Assembly: GCF_905171775.1 (NCBI RefSeq)
Contig: NC_053492.1
Span: 327,200,720 to 327,264,719, forward strand
Direction of reading: 5' to 3'
Length of the DNA stretch: 64,000 bases
From: Rana temporaria
Taxonomy: Eukaryota; Chordata; Amphibia; Anura; Ranidae
Position 1 is the first letter of the stretch; each line of letters opens with the position of its first letter. The notes under the pieces are model-generated. The model did not search any database and was not told the origin of the DNA. It worked only from the letters and a program-made list of their open reading frames with translations. Of this stretch, positions 20,654 to 32,615 are shown piece after piece. Position numbers and translations under genes: made by a program.

Positions 20654-21619
20654 CAGTACAGACCAAAAGTTTGGACACACCTTCTCATTCAAAGAGTTTT
20701 CTTTATTTTCATGAAAATTGTAGATTCACACTGAAGGCATCAAAACTAGGAATTAACCCATGTGGAATTATACATAACAAAAAAGTGTTAAACAACTGAA
20801 AATATATTTCATATTCTAGGTTCTTCAAAGTAGCCACCTTTTGCAGCAGACACATCTCTAGAACTGTTAAGAGGAGACTGTGTGAATCAGGCCTTCATGG
20901 TAGAATATCTGCTAGGAAACCACTGCTAAAGAAAGGCAACAAGCAGAAGAGACTTGTTTGGGCTAAAGAACACAAGGAATGGACATTAGACAAGTGGAAA
21001 TCTGTGCTTTGGTCTGATGAGTCCAAACTTGAGATCTTTGGTTCCAACCCCCGTGTCTTTGTGCGACACAGAAAAGGTGAACGGATGGACTCTACATGCC
21101 TGGTTCCCACCGTGAAGCATTGAGGAGGAGGTGTGATGGTGTGGGGGTGCTTTGCTGGTGACACTGTTGGGGATTTAATCAAAATTGAAGGCATACTGAA
21201 CCAGCATGGCTACCACAGCATCTTGCAGCGGCATGCTATTCCATCCGGTTTTCTTTTAGTTGGACCATCATTTATTTTTCAACATGACAATGACCCCAAA
21301 CACACCTCCAGGCTGTGTAAGGGCTATTTGACCAAGAAGGAGAGTGATGGGGTGCTGCGCCTGGTGACTACGTCTTGAAGCTCATCAAGAGAATGCCAAG
21401 AGTGTGCCAAGCAGTAATCAAAGCAAAAGGTGGCTACTTTGAAGAACCTAGAATATGAAATATATTTTCAGTTGATTCACACTTTTTTGATATGTATAAT
21501 TCCACATGTGTTAATTCATAGTTTTGATGCCTTCAGTGTGAATCTACAATTTTCATAGTCATGAAAATAAAGAAAACTCTTTGAATGAGAAGGTGTGTCC
21601 AAACTTTTGGTCTGTACTG
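20654..21619 (+). mobile_element. Tc1-like transposon, internally deleted
   Basis: Terminal inverted repeats CAGTACAGACCAAAAGTTTG and its complement, flanked by TA (20652-20653, 21620-21621), the Tc1/mariner target duplication. Length 966 bp against ~1.6 kb for a full element. It is inserted in the minisatellite unit that continues at 21622. Confidence 0.9.
20860..21378 (+). pseudogene. Tc1 transposase remnant
   Basis: Fragments of the DDE transposase are readable: RRLCESGLHGRISARKP, LVWAKEHKEWTLDKWKSVLW, SDESKLEIFG (first catalytic D region), GGGGVMVWGCFAG and FQHDNDPKHTS (second D). The N-terminal DNA-binding domain and the last catalytic region are missing, and a TGA at 21121 interrupts the frame. 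Non-functional. Confidence 0.88.
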
Positions 21620-21621
21620 TA

Positions 21622-22015
21622 TTCAAAGTACACAGCGGATACATGGGATAGATTAGAAGGGATGAAAGCCCAGAGACATGTCCAGAGAATATAGAGGATA
21701 CATGGGTTATATTAGAAGGGATGGAGGTCCAGAGACATGTCCAGAGAACATAGAAGATACGTGGGTTAAATTAGAAAGAATGGAGGCCTAGAGTACATAG
21801 AGGACACATGGGATAGATTAGAAGGGATGGAGGCCCAGAGACATGTCCAGAGAACAAAGAGGATCCATGTGTTAGATTAGAAGGGGTGAAGGCCCAGAGA
21901 CATCTCCAGGGAACACAGAAGATACACAGGTTTGATTATAAGGGATGAAGGCCCAGAGACATGTCCAGAGTGCACAGAGGATACATGGGATAGATTAGAA
22001 GGGATGGAGGCCTGA
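21622..22015. repeat. Minisatellite, ~59-bp unit
   Basis: Six to seven units around GGCCCAGAGACATGTCCAGA and GATACATGGGATAGATTAGA. Part of one unit lies at 20628-20651, left of the Tc1 insertion. Confidence 0.8.
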
Positions 22016-23730
22016 TGGGAGATTGGAGACGGAGCTGCTGCTGAGCGCGTCCTATCCCTCCAGCGGCATGGAGATCTAGACCTGCCTCCAGCGTCCATCC
22101 AGTCCACGCGCCCCCGCAGCATTCTGGGATGACTACACGCCGTACACGCCGTAGGCATATCGTAACCGAGTCATTTGCAAGTCGTGTGACAGGTACACTG
22201 TGCATCCTATCCTTGCTGCTTACAACTGTAGCAGCAGTAGTTGACTCTCGTGTATCTCATCTCTTAGCGGGTCTGTACCGGAGCCGGTGCCGGAGCTGAA
22301 TGGGCTGTGCAGTAGTGCATCGCACCCCTGGGGGATACGGGAGACGTGGAGGGCAGGGGAGCGGGCTGGTTCGGTCTCGGTCTGGGTACTGCTGGGTGCT
22401 GGTGCTGGGTGCTGCTTCTGGGCTCCCTTGCTCCCTGTTACCCGCTCACCGTCCACCGCCGCTGCTGCTACCGCTGCTCGCCCACCCCCGGAGATTCGCA
22501 CCATAGTGCAGTGTATAGCACGGAACACACGGCCAGTGCCTGATAGGTGCCCGCCAGTGCGTGACACCCGTGACATTCAAGTCACATTCATGACACCTGT
22601 GACACCCAAGCCACTTGCCATTACAGTCAGTGCTGATTTGCACTGACTTATACTGACCCTTGTTGTTTTGAGCCCGGGTACTCGGGTGTCTGTGAGCGGA
22701 GGTGGGCGGCTGGCCTCCCCGGTGACCCGACGGTTGTCTGACGTCAGGTAATCGGTGTTAGTCTGGTGTACAGCAATTAAAGCATAAAAGTATGAAATAT
22801 GTATGCACCAGGGGGAAGCTAAGGAAGATAATGAAGCAGTCAACGGGTGGTTATGATGTTACAATGATCAAGTGATTAAATGGTCAAAGAGGCTGGAAAT
22901 GGTATGGTTGCATAGAGACATTAGAAGCTGAAATGCCATAGAAATTATGGAATATTTTGGAAAGGAATGATTAACATCTCTGCTAATAGTTGTCAGCGGA
23001 TTGCACAATTATTTACTACCATTTGTTCATCATATATCTAATTATATATCCAATATTATCACTGATATCATCGCTGACATTATCGCTAATATCTCATTAT
23101 CATGGATTATTGATGCTATCACTTGCTACCACTTATACTGCATATTGCTATATGGATCTTCGGGGAGATTTTCGAGTTTACCCGCTGCTATATATCTATC
23201 TCTATCACGGAATAAATACCTTCACTTTTTGGAACTACCGGTAACTACTGGTAACTGCTGGCGAATTACTGGTATTATAAATACTTGTCTCAATATATTT
23301 GTTGCTGTGCTTGATGATCTGCAGTGTCTATCTGTGATTCTTGTCCGCAAAAAAAAAAAAGGGGGGTTGAGGCTCTATTGTTAAAGACTTTGCTAACTGA
23401 CACTGGTCAAAATAGATTCTTTTCTCACGGACTCCATTATACCAACTGTTGCCTACTTGGACTTATGAAGTCCTATGTTTGATTCCACATTTTTATAGTT
23501 GCTTTCATACTTCATTGGTTGTTTTTAGTGTTGGTGCTCCCCAGACAGCAAGTTTGTAAGGGTATCTAGCCAAAACTCCTATTACTAGCAGCAACTGATT
23601 GGCAGGGAGAGCTCAAAGAGCTCATGTTGGACTAATTTAAGTGAGGTCCAATATCGCCCGCTAGGTTTCCATATCCCTCATCATCCCTTGCTCTCCCCTA
23701 CTGAAGGGGCACATACAGGGCACTCTTTGC
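22016..23730 (+). other. Probable 5' leader of LINE D
   Basis: No gene. The left part (22030-22760) is GC-rich with CTG/CCG runs and a short repeated GTGACACC theme near 22560-22610. The right part is AT-rich with GATATCATCGCT-type repeats. It precedes a LINE-type ORF1, so I read it as that element's leader; the exact start is uncertain. Confidence 0.4.
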
Positions 23731-24051
23731 ATGAGTCTAAAGATGAGGGGGAGATCGGGGAGAGGAGCGGTGGCAAATATACCCAGGACAAGTGCGATCC
23801 CTGGATCCATAAGAAAATATATATTACAGGAAGGGGGAAAAGCTAGCCCTGGTAATAAGGCAGGCGCTAAAACAAACTCTGATTCTGCGAGTTTATTGAG
23901 AGAGGAATTAGAGGACGACGGGGAAATGGAAACAAGACAAAAAAAGCAACAATTAACTAAAGGGGAGATGGCAGAAATGCTAGCAGGTATGGAATTAAGA
24001 TTAATGTCCTCTATAAAAGGGGAAATAAACAGCTTACGGGAGGACATGAAA
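23731..24051 (+). pseudogene. LINE D ORF1 fragment (5' part)
   Basis: About 107 codons: a basic Gly/Arg N-terminus (MRGRSGRGAVANIPR) leading into a charged helical stretch (GEMAEMLAGMELRLMSS, then GEINSLREDMKR), typical of the coiled-coil start of L1-type ORF1. It stops abruptly at 24051 where hAT and Harbinger sequence begins. A LINE cut at its 3' side is not explained by normal 5' truncation and marks a rearrangement junction. Confidence 0.6.
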
Positions 24052-24091
24052 CGGGTCCGAACCCGAACATCCAGGTGTCCGCTCAACTCTA
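24052..24091 (+). mobile_element. hAT terminal sequence, inverted relative to its body
   Basis: CGGGTCCGAACCCGAAC through GTCCGCTCAACTCTA is a hAT end matching, in inverse sense, the end at 30468 (TAGGGTTGAGCG on the minus strand). It is followed by GTCAGGAG (24092-24099), the same 8 bp found beside the other end. Confidence 0.65.
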
Positions 24092-24466
24092 GTCAGGAGT
24101 TGCCTCGTGGAACACATCTAGTTCAGTTAAAGTTAAACACACACATTCATCATGGCACAAGGAGAATGCACGCATGCACACCACTGTGGTCTCTAGCACA
24201 CACCCCACATCCTCATCACATTGGATTAGCCCACCAAGCAGGACTTAGGAGCAGCAACGCCACGCCAAGGCTCCAATTATGTTGCTGACCATTCATACCA
24301 CATTCACACGGCCGAGGGTGACACCCCTTTGCCGGCAGGAGTGTCACCCTCCCCACATTCACACACCAGTCACACTAATCTGCACGCCTCACCATGTGCA
24401 TTATTACCACAAAAAAAACTCTTAACCAGAGCAATAGAATAAAAAAAAAATTAACTAATTAATATG
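24092..24466 (+). mobile_element. Harbinger 3' fragment
   Basis: Co-linear with 33587-33960 (AGTCAGGAGTTGCCTC, then CACATTCATCATGGCACAAG and the poly-A-rich tail). It is the non-coding stretch downstream of a Harbinger transposase gene and is the missing 3' side of the element at 30469-31376. Confidence 0.75.
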
Positions 24467-24545
24467 TTTTTGCTTTCAAAGGGATGAGATGGCAACCCTA
24501 GAAAGCTCAGAAAAAAACAATGGCTGGGTAAGGCCGGCCCGGTGT

Positions 24546-27500
24546 CTATTCTGCACAAGGTACGGACAACTCCTCTGGGATCCATGCCTGGTTCATTTTA
24601 ATGAACGTGAGCTTGTCCACATTGGATCTGGACAGGCGGCTGCGCTTGTCTGTGATAACGCCCCCTGCCGTGCTAAATACACGTTCAGACAATACACTGG
24701 CCGCAGGGCAGGCCAGCACCTCCAAGGCGTAAAGGTCAAGCTCAGGCCATGTGCCCAATTTGGAGACCCAGAAGTTTAAGGGGGCATTGCCGTCATTCAG
24801 TACGTGTTGGGGTGTGCTGACATACTGCTCCACCATGTTGCTGAAATGCTGCCTCCTGCTAAAACGTTCCATATCAGCTGGTGGTGCTGTTTGTTGTGGC
24901 GTGCTGACAAAGCTTTTCCACATTTCGGCCATGCTAACCCTGCCTTCTGAGGTGTTGGCGGTGCCCCTGCTGCATTGGCGACCTCTTCCTCCTCCTCTGC
25001 CTTCACCTTCTGCTTCCACTGTGGCCCCGCTGCCAGGTGGGAATTGCACCAGCAGCGCGTCTAACAGCGTGCGCTTGTACTCGCGCATCTTGCGTTCACG
25101 CTCCAGTGAGGGGATTAAGGACGGTACATTGTCCTTGTAACGGGGATCCAGCAGCGTGGCCACCCAGTAATCAGCACCTGTCATAATGTGCGAAACACGC
25201 CGGTCGTTGCGGAGACACTGCAGCATGTAATTGCTCATGTGCGCCAGGCTGCCCAGAGGCAACGAAAAGCTGTCCTCTGTGGGAGGTGTATCATCTGTGT
25301 CCTCTGTATCCCCCCAGCCACGCACCAGTAATGGCCATGAGCTGGTCTGGATGCCATCCTGCTGTGAACATGGTTCCTCCTCCTCCTCCATGTCTTCCTC
25401 CTCCTCATCCTCCACCGCATCATCCTCCAGAACTGTGCCCTTGCTAGACAATTGTGTACCTGGCCTTTGTTGGTGCACGAACCCACCCTCGGAGCCACTT
25501 GTGAATGACTGCCCTGAAAGCCTTGCAAATGATCCCGATTCCTCCTCCTCCTCCTCCTCCTCTTCCTCCTGTGCCACATCCTCTTCCATCATCGCCCGTA
25601 GCGTTTTTTCAAGGAGGCATAGAAGTGGTATAGTCACGCTGAGAGCGGCGTCATTGGCACTGGCCATGTTGGTGGAGTACTCAAAACAGCGCAACAAGGC
25701 ACACAGGTCTCGCATTGAGGCCCAGTTATTGGTGGTAAAGTGGTTCTGTTCCGCAGAGCGACTCACGCGTGCGTGCTGCAGCTGGAACTCCACTATCGCC
25801 TGCTGCTGCTCGCACAGTCTGGCCAGCATGTGCAAGGTGGAGTTCCACCTTGTGGGCACATCGCATATGAGGCGGTGAGTGGGAAGGCCGAAGTTACGCT
25901 GCAGCGCTGCCAGGCGAGCAGCAGCAGGGTGAGAATGCCGAAAGTGCGCACAGACGGCACGCACTTTCTGCAGCAGCTGTGGCATATTGGGGTATGTTCT
26001 CAGGAAACTCTGCACCACCAAATTCAGCACATGCGCCAGGCAAGGAATGTGCAGAGAGCTGCTACGAGATTTCGCCCATTATCGCACACCACCAGGCCCG
26101 GCTTGAGGCTCACTGACGCCAACCACTCATCGGTCTGTTGTTCCATGTCCCTCCACAACTCCTGCGCGGTGTGTGGTTTTTCCCCCAAACAGGAAAGTTT
26201 TAAAACTGCCTGCTGGCGTTTACCCATGGCTGTGCTGAAGTTGGTGGTGAGTTTGTTACGCTGACTGGATGAAGAGGCGGTAGAGGATGAGGAAGCGGAG
26301 TAGAAGGAGTTAGGAACAGGAGGCAAACTGAAGCGCCCTGCAATCCTCGGTGGTGGAAGGACATTTGCCAAACTGCTATCCGCCTCAGGCCCAGCCGCCA
26401 CTGCATTTACCCAGTGCGCTGTTAGGGAGATATAACGTCCCTGACCGTGTTTACTGGTCCACGTATCCGTAGTTAGGTGGACCTTAGCACAGATGGCATT
26501 GCGCAGTGCACACCTGATTTTGTCCCCCAATTGGTTGTGCAGGGAAGGGATGGCTCGCCTGGAAAAGTAGTGGCGGCTGGGCACGACGTACTGTGGGACA
26601 GCCAATGCCATCAGGCTTTTAAAACTCTGCGTCTCCACCAGACGGAATGACAGCATTTCAAAGGCCAGTCATTTTGAAATGCTGGCATTCAGGGCCAGGG
26701 ATCGCGGGTGGGTAGAGGGGTACTTCCTCTTACGCTCCAGTGTTTGGGAGATGGAGAGCTGAATGCTTCCATGGGACATTGTGGAGATGTTTGGTGACCC
26801 AGGTGGTAGTGTTGCTTGCCGGTCCTCTAATTGAGGGGTGGCAGGTGGCACTGTCACTACGGAGGTGGATGAAGAGGCAGAGAGGCCCGACACTGATGCA
26901 GAAGAGGAAGCAGGAGGAGCCAGAGACCTTTCTTGGTTTTTGCGGTGTCTACTCCACTGCTTTGCACTTAGATGCCTGGTCATGCAGGTTGTGCTCAGGT
27001 TGAGAACATTTATGCCTCGCTTCAGGCTCTGATTGCACAACGTGCAAACCACGCGTGTCTTGTCATCAGCACATTGTGTGAAGAACTGCCACGCTAGGGA
27101 ACTCCTTGGACCTGGCTTTGGTGTGCTCGGTCCCTCGCTGTGTTGGGCAGTAGCAGGTGTACTGTCTAGGGGACGGACGCTCTGCTTTGGCACCCTGCTC
27201 CCTCTTCTGCTGTGCTGGTGGCTCTGTGCGACCACCGCCTCTTCCTCCGAACTACATGGGTCACCTGCATGAGGTTGATTCCATGTCGGGTCGAGGACCT
27301 CATCGTCCTCCACATCATCTTCCACCCAGTCTTCACCACTGCCCTCCTTGTCGGTCTGCACAATTGCAAAAGCACCAGCAGTTGGCAACTGTGTTTCATC
27401 ATCATCATGCAAGACGTGCTGTGATGGTCCCCCCATGAACTCATCCTGAAATACAAGTGGTTGGGCATCGGTGCACTCAATCTCTTACCCTTCTGGGGCT

Positions 27501-27946
27501 GGGCTAGGTGGATGGCCCTGGGAACACATGCTAACAGACTCATCAAAAAGAAGAAGAGACTGCTGCATGCTTTGGGGCTCAGACTGCTTGGCTGATTTGC
27601 AAGGGGGTGAGGTGAAAGACTGATGGTGGACATCGGCTGCAGGCGCCAACTCTGAGCTTTCAGCACAAGACTGGTTGGAAAACAATGTGAAGGAACTGGA
27701 GGCACTGTCAGCAACCCAATCAACTACCGCCTGTTCTGCTCCTGGCCTCAACATTCGTAGAGCTGGATTAGGCCCGACCAAATACCGCTGCAGGCTCTGT
27801 CGGCTACTCGCACCTGAGAAAGGTGTTTCACTTGTGCTTGTAGCTGGCACAGATCGACCACGTCCTCTCCCTGTAACAGGAGCTCCACCAGCAGCACCAC
27901 GCCCGCGGCCACGTCCCTTATTTGACGGTTTCCTCATATTTCTCAA
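24546..27946 (-). pseudogene. hAT transposase with BED zinc finger
   Basis: It starts at 27946 (MRNMRKPSNKGRGRG), with a Gly/Arg-rich N-terminus. A BED finger follows near 27000-27100 (WQFFTQCADDKTRVVCTLC...H). The catalytic region has LTTDTWTSKHG, VVCDNGRNL, CDVPTRWNST and ATLLDPRYK. The C-terminal dimerisation domain is CPAASVLSERVFSTAGG with NVDKLTFIKMN. Breaks are an in-frame TAA near 27485, a stop near 26665 and a frameshift near 26040-26060. An acidic, Glu-rich insert lies at 25370-25590. Its job would be cut-and-paste of hAT ends. Non-functional as it stands. Confidence 0.9.
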
Positions 27947-28069
27947 ATTTAGGGTCTTGCCCTTATTTTGACAAATTTTAAATACAAAAAAGTGTAAGCT
28001 GGTGAAATAGGCAGAGATTCACCTATATATTTCTCCACCTATAGCAAGAAGCAGGAAGCCAGCACTAAA

Positions 28070-29690
28070 CAATGTACTGCACAGACAGTATATCACAGGT
28101 GCAGTGCTGTTGAAATATACAGAGTCACCTATAGAGTGCTGACTGCCCCTATAGAAAAAATATTTCAGGAACCTGTGCCTGCCTGACTATGTACTTGACA
28201 GAAGCACAGTATATCACAGGTGGACAGGTGGTGTGGCAGGTGTACTGTTGTTGAAATACTCAGTCACCTTTAGTGCTGACTGCCCCTACAGAACAAATAT
28301 TTCAGCAAAGTGTGCCTGCCTGCTAAGGTACTTGACAGAAACACAGTATATCACAGGTGGGGTGGCAGGTGTACTGTTGTTGAAATACTCAGTCACCTTT
28401 TGTGCTGACTGCCCATACAGAACAAATATTTCAGCAAAGTGTGCCTGCCTGCTAAGGTACTTGACAGAAACACAGTATATCACAGGTGGGGTGGCAGGTG
28501 TACTGTTGTTGAAATACTCAGTCACCTTTTGTGCTGACTGCCCATACAGAACAAATATTTCAGCAAACTGTGCCTGCCTGCTAAGGTACTTGACAGAAAC
28601 ACAGTATATCACAGGTGGGGTGGCAGGTGTACTGTTGTTGAAATACTCATTCACCTTTTGTGCTGACTGCCCCTACAGAACAAATATTTCAGAAAAGTGT
28701 GCCTGCCTGCTAAGGTACTTGACAGAAACACAGTATATCACAGGTGGGGTGGCAGGTGTACTGTTGTTGAAATACCCAGTCACCTTTTGTGCTGACTGCC
28801 CCTACAGAACAAATATTTCAGCAAAGTGTGCCTGCCTGCTAAGGTACTTGACAGAAACACAGTATATCACAGGTGGGGTGGCAGGTGTACTGTTGTTGAA
28901 ATACCCAGTCATCTTTTGTGCTGACTGCCCCTACAGAACAAATATTTCAGCAAAGTGTGCCTGCCTGCTAAGGTACTTGACAGAAACACAGTATATCACA
29001 GGTGGGGTGGCAGGTGTACTGTTGTTGAAATACCCAGTCATCTTTTGTGCTGACTGCCCCTACAGAACAAATATTTCAGCAAAGTGTGCCTGCCTGCTAA
29101 GGTACTTGACAGAAACACAGTATATCACAGGTGGGGTGGCAGGTGTACTGTTGTTGAAATACTCAGTCACCCTTTGTGCTGACTGCCCCTACAGAACAAA
29201 TATTTCAGAAAAGTGTGCCTGCCTGCTAAGGTACTTGACAGAAACACAGTATATCACAGGTGGGGTGGCAGGTGTACTGTTGTTGAAATACTCAGTCACC
29301 TTTAGTGCTGACTGCCCCTACAGAACAAATATTTCAGCAAAGTGTGCCTGCCTGCTAAGGTACTTGACAGAAACACAGTATATCACAGGTGCTGTGGCAG
29401 GTGTACTGTTGTTGAAATACTCAGTCACCTTTAGTGCTGACTGCCCCTACAGAACAAATATTTCAGCAAAGTGTGCCTGCCTGCTAAGGTACTTGACAGA
29501 AACACAGTATATCACAGGTGGGGTGGCAGGTGTACTGTTGTTGAAATACTCAGTCACCTTTAGTGCTGACTGCCCCTACAGAACAAATATTTCAGCAAAC
29601 TGTGCCTGCCTGCTAAGGAACTTGACAGAAACACAGTATATCACAGGTGCACAGGTGCTGTGGCAGGTGTACTGTTGTTGAAATATTCAG
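28070..29690. repeat. 129-bp tandem array in the hAT 5' region
   Basis: About 11 close copies plus diverged ones at the left, each with CAGGTGGGGTGGCAGGTGTA and TACTTGACAGAAACACAGTA. The unit is exactly 43 codons, so one plus-strand frame stays open for 482 codons. I treat this as a period effect, not a gene. Confidence 0.9.
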
Positions 29691-29692
29691 AA

Positions 29693-30110
29693 ATAAGATG
29701 ATGCAGATATCAAATTAATAAAGTGTGCCTCTTGATATTTCTGGATCAGTAGAACAGCATAGACCTAACACTTTCCCTCAGAACAATCAGGAACCTTCCC
29801 CTCACATAAGTGCAGCAGTGACAACGAGCCAGATACAATAAGATGATGCAGATATCAAATTAATAAAGTGTGCCTCTTGATATTTCTGGATCAGTAGAAC
29901 AGCATAGACCTAACACTTTCCCTCAGAAGAACAATCAGGAACCTTTCCCTCACATAAGTGCAGCAGTGACAACGAGCCAGATACAATAAGATGATGCAGA
30001 TATCAAATTAATAAAGTGTGCCTCTTGATATTTCTGGATCAGTAGAACAGCATAGACCTAACACTTTCCCTCAGAAGAACAATCAGGAACCTTTCCCTCA
30101 CATAAGTGAA
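29693..30110. repeat. 145/148-bp tandem array in the hAT 5' region
   Basis: Three copies beginning ATAAGATGATGCAGATATC at 29693, 29838 and 29986. Copies two and three carry one extra AGA. Confidence 0.9.
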
Positions 30111-30468
30111 ATCCAGCCAGATACACCTAACTTTCCCAATGCAGCAGATTCCACCAGCCTTTCCCTATCTACAGTGAAGCAGAGTGACGATCTGTGCTGT
30201 GTGCCTCTATCTAATATAGAGGCACGTCACATGATGGGTCACATGCTGCACTGGCCAATCACAGCCATGCCATAAGTAGGCATGGCTGTAATCAGTTCCC
30301 AGTCACAGTTGTAACACGAATGGCGATTGGCTGCCGTGCAGCGCGCCGAAACATACCCGAACACCGAACCCGAACCCAGACTTTTTCCAACTATTCGGGT
30401 TCGGGTCCGGGAAAAACCCAAAGTCCGTACCGAACCCGAACTTTACAGTTCGGGTTCGCTCAACCCTA

Positions 30469-31376
30469 CTCCTGACTGCTGTTCCCTCAGACGGGGTATC
30501 TTCGGGCAGGGGGGGGATGTCTGGTTGGGGGGTCAGGTCATCACGTATGTCAATCTCCAGGCCCTTTCTCTCGGCAAAGTTGTGCAGAATGCAACATGCC
30601 CCGATGATCTGGCACACGAAGTTTGGGGAATACAACAGGGTCCCCCCGGACTCATCCAGGCATCGCTAAAAAGATCCATTGGCAAGGAAATGCAGTGTTG
30701 CCAGGACCTTGACCAGTGACTGCACTGCATGTGAGCGGTGTGTCTGGCTGGTGATGTCATCCTGCAGGGCTGTGGCTATTTCCTGGATGGCATCAGTGTT
30801 GAATCTGAAGATGCGATACACCTCCGAATCACCCATGCCAAAGATGTTTATGCGCGTTCGGTATATCCTCTCCCGTGCCCTCCTCCTCCTCCTACGTGCC
30901 TGGGCGCACACTAGTAGTGCTATGACCATGGATGCCCCTGGCATGTTGGCATACAGATGTCTTGTCCTGCAAGTGTGGCTGCTCAGCTCGTCCGTAACAG
31001 TGCTGCTGAAGCTGCTCTCCAGCTGACCATGCACGTCTGGTGCAAAGTTGCCCCTGCTTTATGAGGGGCAAGTTTAGGCCGGACGTACAGCTTACGCGCA
31101 CCGCGCGTAGCCTGCGTCGGGCGGACGTACGTTTGGGAATCAGCGCATCTCCCTCATTTGCATATTTGAATAGGAAATCAATGGGAGCGCAAGATGCTCC
31201 CAGCGTAAATCTGCGCCTACGCTACGCCGGCGTAGAAAAGTTACGCCAGCCGGAAGAAGCCTATTTTCAGGCGTATCTGGTTCTGTGGGTATGGCGCATA
31301 GATACGACGGCGCATATTTACACTTATGCCGCGCATCTCGAGATACGCCGGCGTAACTTCTTTGAGAATCTGGGCC
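30469..31376 (-). mobile_element. Harbinger element (a), 5' part, interrupted by the hAT
   Basis: The right terminus is GAATCTGGGCC at 31376, followed by a 46-bp repeat unit. The subterminal CpG-rich sequence matches the 5' ends of the elements at 32180 and 37464. It continues to 30469 where the hAT begins; its 3' remainder is 24092-24466. Confidence 0.8.
30477..30944 (-). pseudogene. Harbinger (a) transposase fragment
   Basis: Starts MPGASMVIALL at 30944 and reads through the helical N-terminus (RERIYRTRINIFGMGDSEV) to ATLHFLANGSF. An internal deletion of ~670 bp then jumps to RCLDESGGTLLYSPNFVCQI near the C-terminus. All three catalytic residues fall in the deleted part. The hAT sits in the last codons. 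Confidence 0.88.
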
Positions 31377-31425
31377 GAAGTACGTTTAGGTGCAAACTAT
31401 ACAGCACAAGTGCAGTAAACATCAA

Positions 31426-32130
31426 GGACCGGATTCACAAAGAGTTACGCCGGCGTATCAGTAGATACGCCGACGTAACTCGGAATCTAAGCCCGTCGTA
31501 TCTTTAAGTGTATGCTCAAACTGAGATACACTTAAACCTGTCTAAGATACGATGGCCTGCGCCTACGTATCTTAGGGTGCAATATTTACGCTGGGCGCTT
31601 CCATTGAGTTTGGCGTAGAATATGCAAATGAGTAGATACGCCGATTCACGAACGTACACTTGCCTGTCGCAGTAAAGATACGCCGTTTCCGTAAGAGATA
31701 CGCCGCGTAAAGATAAACATGCCCCCTAGGTGGCGTATCCTATGTTAAGTATCGCCGGCGTTCCCGCGTCGCAATTTAAACATTTTACGTTGTTTGCGTA
31801 ACTCATCTGTGAATGGGGCTGGACGTCAATTACGTTCACGTCGAAACCAATGACGTCCTTGCGACGTCATTTGGAGCAATGCACACTGGGATATTTTACG
31901 GACGGTGCATGCGCAGTTCGTTCGGCGCGGGGACGCGCTTCATTTAAATGATACACGCCCCCTACCCTGCCGAATTTGAATTCCGCCGCGTGATTTACGC
32001 TGCGCCGCCGCAACTTTACAGGAAAGTGCTTTGTGAATAAAGCACTTGCCTGAAAAACTTGCTGCGGCGTAACGTAAATGACATACGTTACGCCAGCAGA
32101 AAGATCCGCTGATCTTTCTGAATCTGGCCC
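31426..32130. mobile_element. Non-autonomous Harbinger-type element (i)
   Basis: Ends GGACCGGATTCAC and GAATCTGGCCC, 705 bp, CAA on both sides (31423-31425, 32131-32133). The left end folds on itself (GAGTTACGCCGGCGTATC against GATACGCCGACGTAACTC). CpG-rich and non-coding. Confidence 0.75.
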
Positions 32131-32615
32131 CAAGTACGTTTAGGTGCAAACTATACAGCACAAGTGCAGTAAACACCAAGGGCTAGATTCAGGTAGGACT
32201 TAAGCCGACGTATCTCGAGATATGCCGCGTAAGTCAAAATGTGCGCCGTCGTAACTATGCGCCGTAGCCACCAAAATAGATACGCCTGAAATTAGGCTTT
32301 CTTCCGACCGACGTAACTTTCCTCCGCCGGCGTATCTTAGGCACATTTTTACGCTGGGCGCATCTTGCACTCCCATTGATTTCCTATGCAAATGAGGGAG
32401 ATACGCTGATTCCCGAACATACGCGTGTTCGGCGCAGGCTAAGCGTGGTGCGCGTAATTGGTACGCCCAGCGCAAACTTGCTCCTCCTAAAAGCAGGGGC
32501 AACTTAGCAACAGACGTCCACAGGTCAACTGGAGAGCAGCTACAGCAGCACCGTTACGGACGAGCTGAGCAAGCTGAGCACCCACACTTGCAGGACAACA
32601 CATCTGTATGCCAAC

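Larger units (their letters stand above)
24467..30468 (-). mobile_element. hAT transposon body
   Basis: A minus-strand hAT element with a 5' terminus at 30468 (TAGGGTTGAGCGAACCCG) next to CTCCTGAC (30469-30476), the complement of GTCAGGAG. It contains two tandem arrays upstream of a BED-finger transposase gene. The 3' end appears at 24052-24091 in flipped orientation. An 8-bp duplication is the hAT standard. The target is the 3' coding end of a Harbinger transposase, whose uninterrupted form is visible at 33583-33600. Confidence 0.85.

Noticed and set aside
22287..22646. GC-rich ORFs on both strands as a host exon or CpG-island gene
   Set aside because: Low-complexity CTG/CCG composition, overlapping frames on both strands, and no recognisable domain or splice structure; it more likely belongs to a LINE leader.
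24489..24779. Plus-strand ORF beginning MATLESSEKNN as a continuation of LINE D ORF1
   Set aside because: On the minus strand this is the hAT 3' coding end and 3' UTR, which accounts for it fully.
27440..27490. A 44-bp intron in the hAT transposase (GTAAGA...TTTCAG)
   Set aside because: The stretch is in frame with both sides except for a single TAA, so a nonsense mutation is simpler; 44 bp is also very short for a vertebrate intron.
28233..29681. 482-codon plus-strand ORF
   Set aside because: It is the 129-bp tandem repeat read through; 129 is a multiple of three, so a stop-free unit stays open. The real gene of this element is on the other strand, and the array lies upstream of it.
31040..31507. 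155-codon plus-strand ORF
   Set aside because: It runs across the CpG-palindromic end of a Harbinger element into the 46-bp repeat; it is an artefact of sequence lacking A/T-rich stops.
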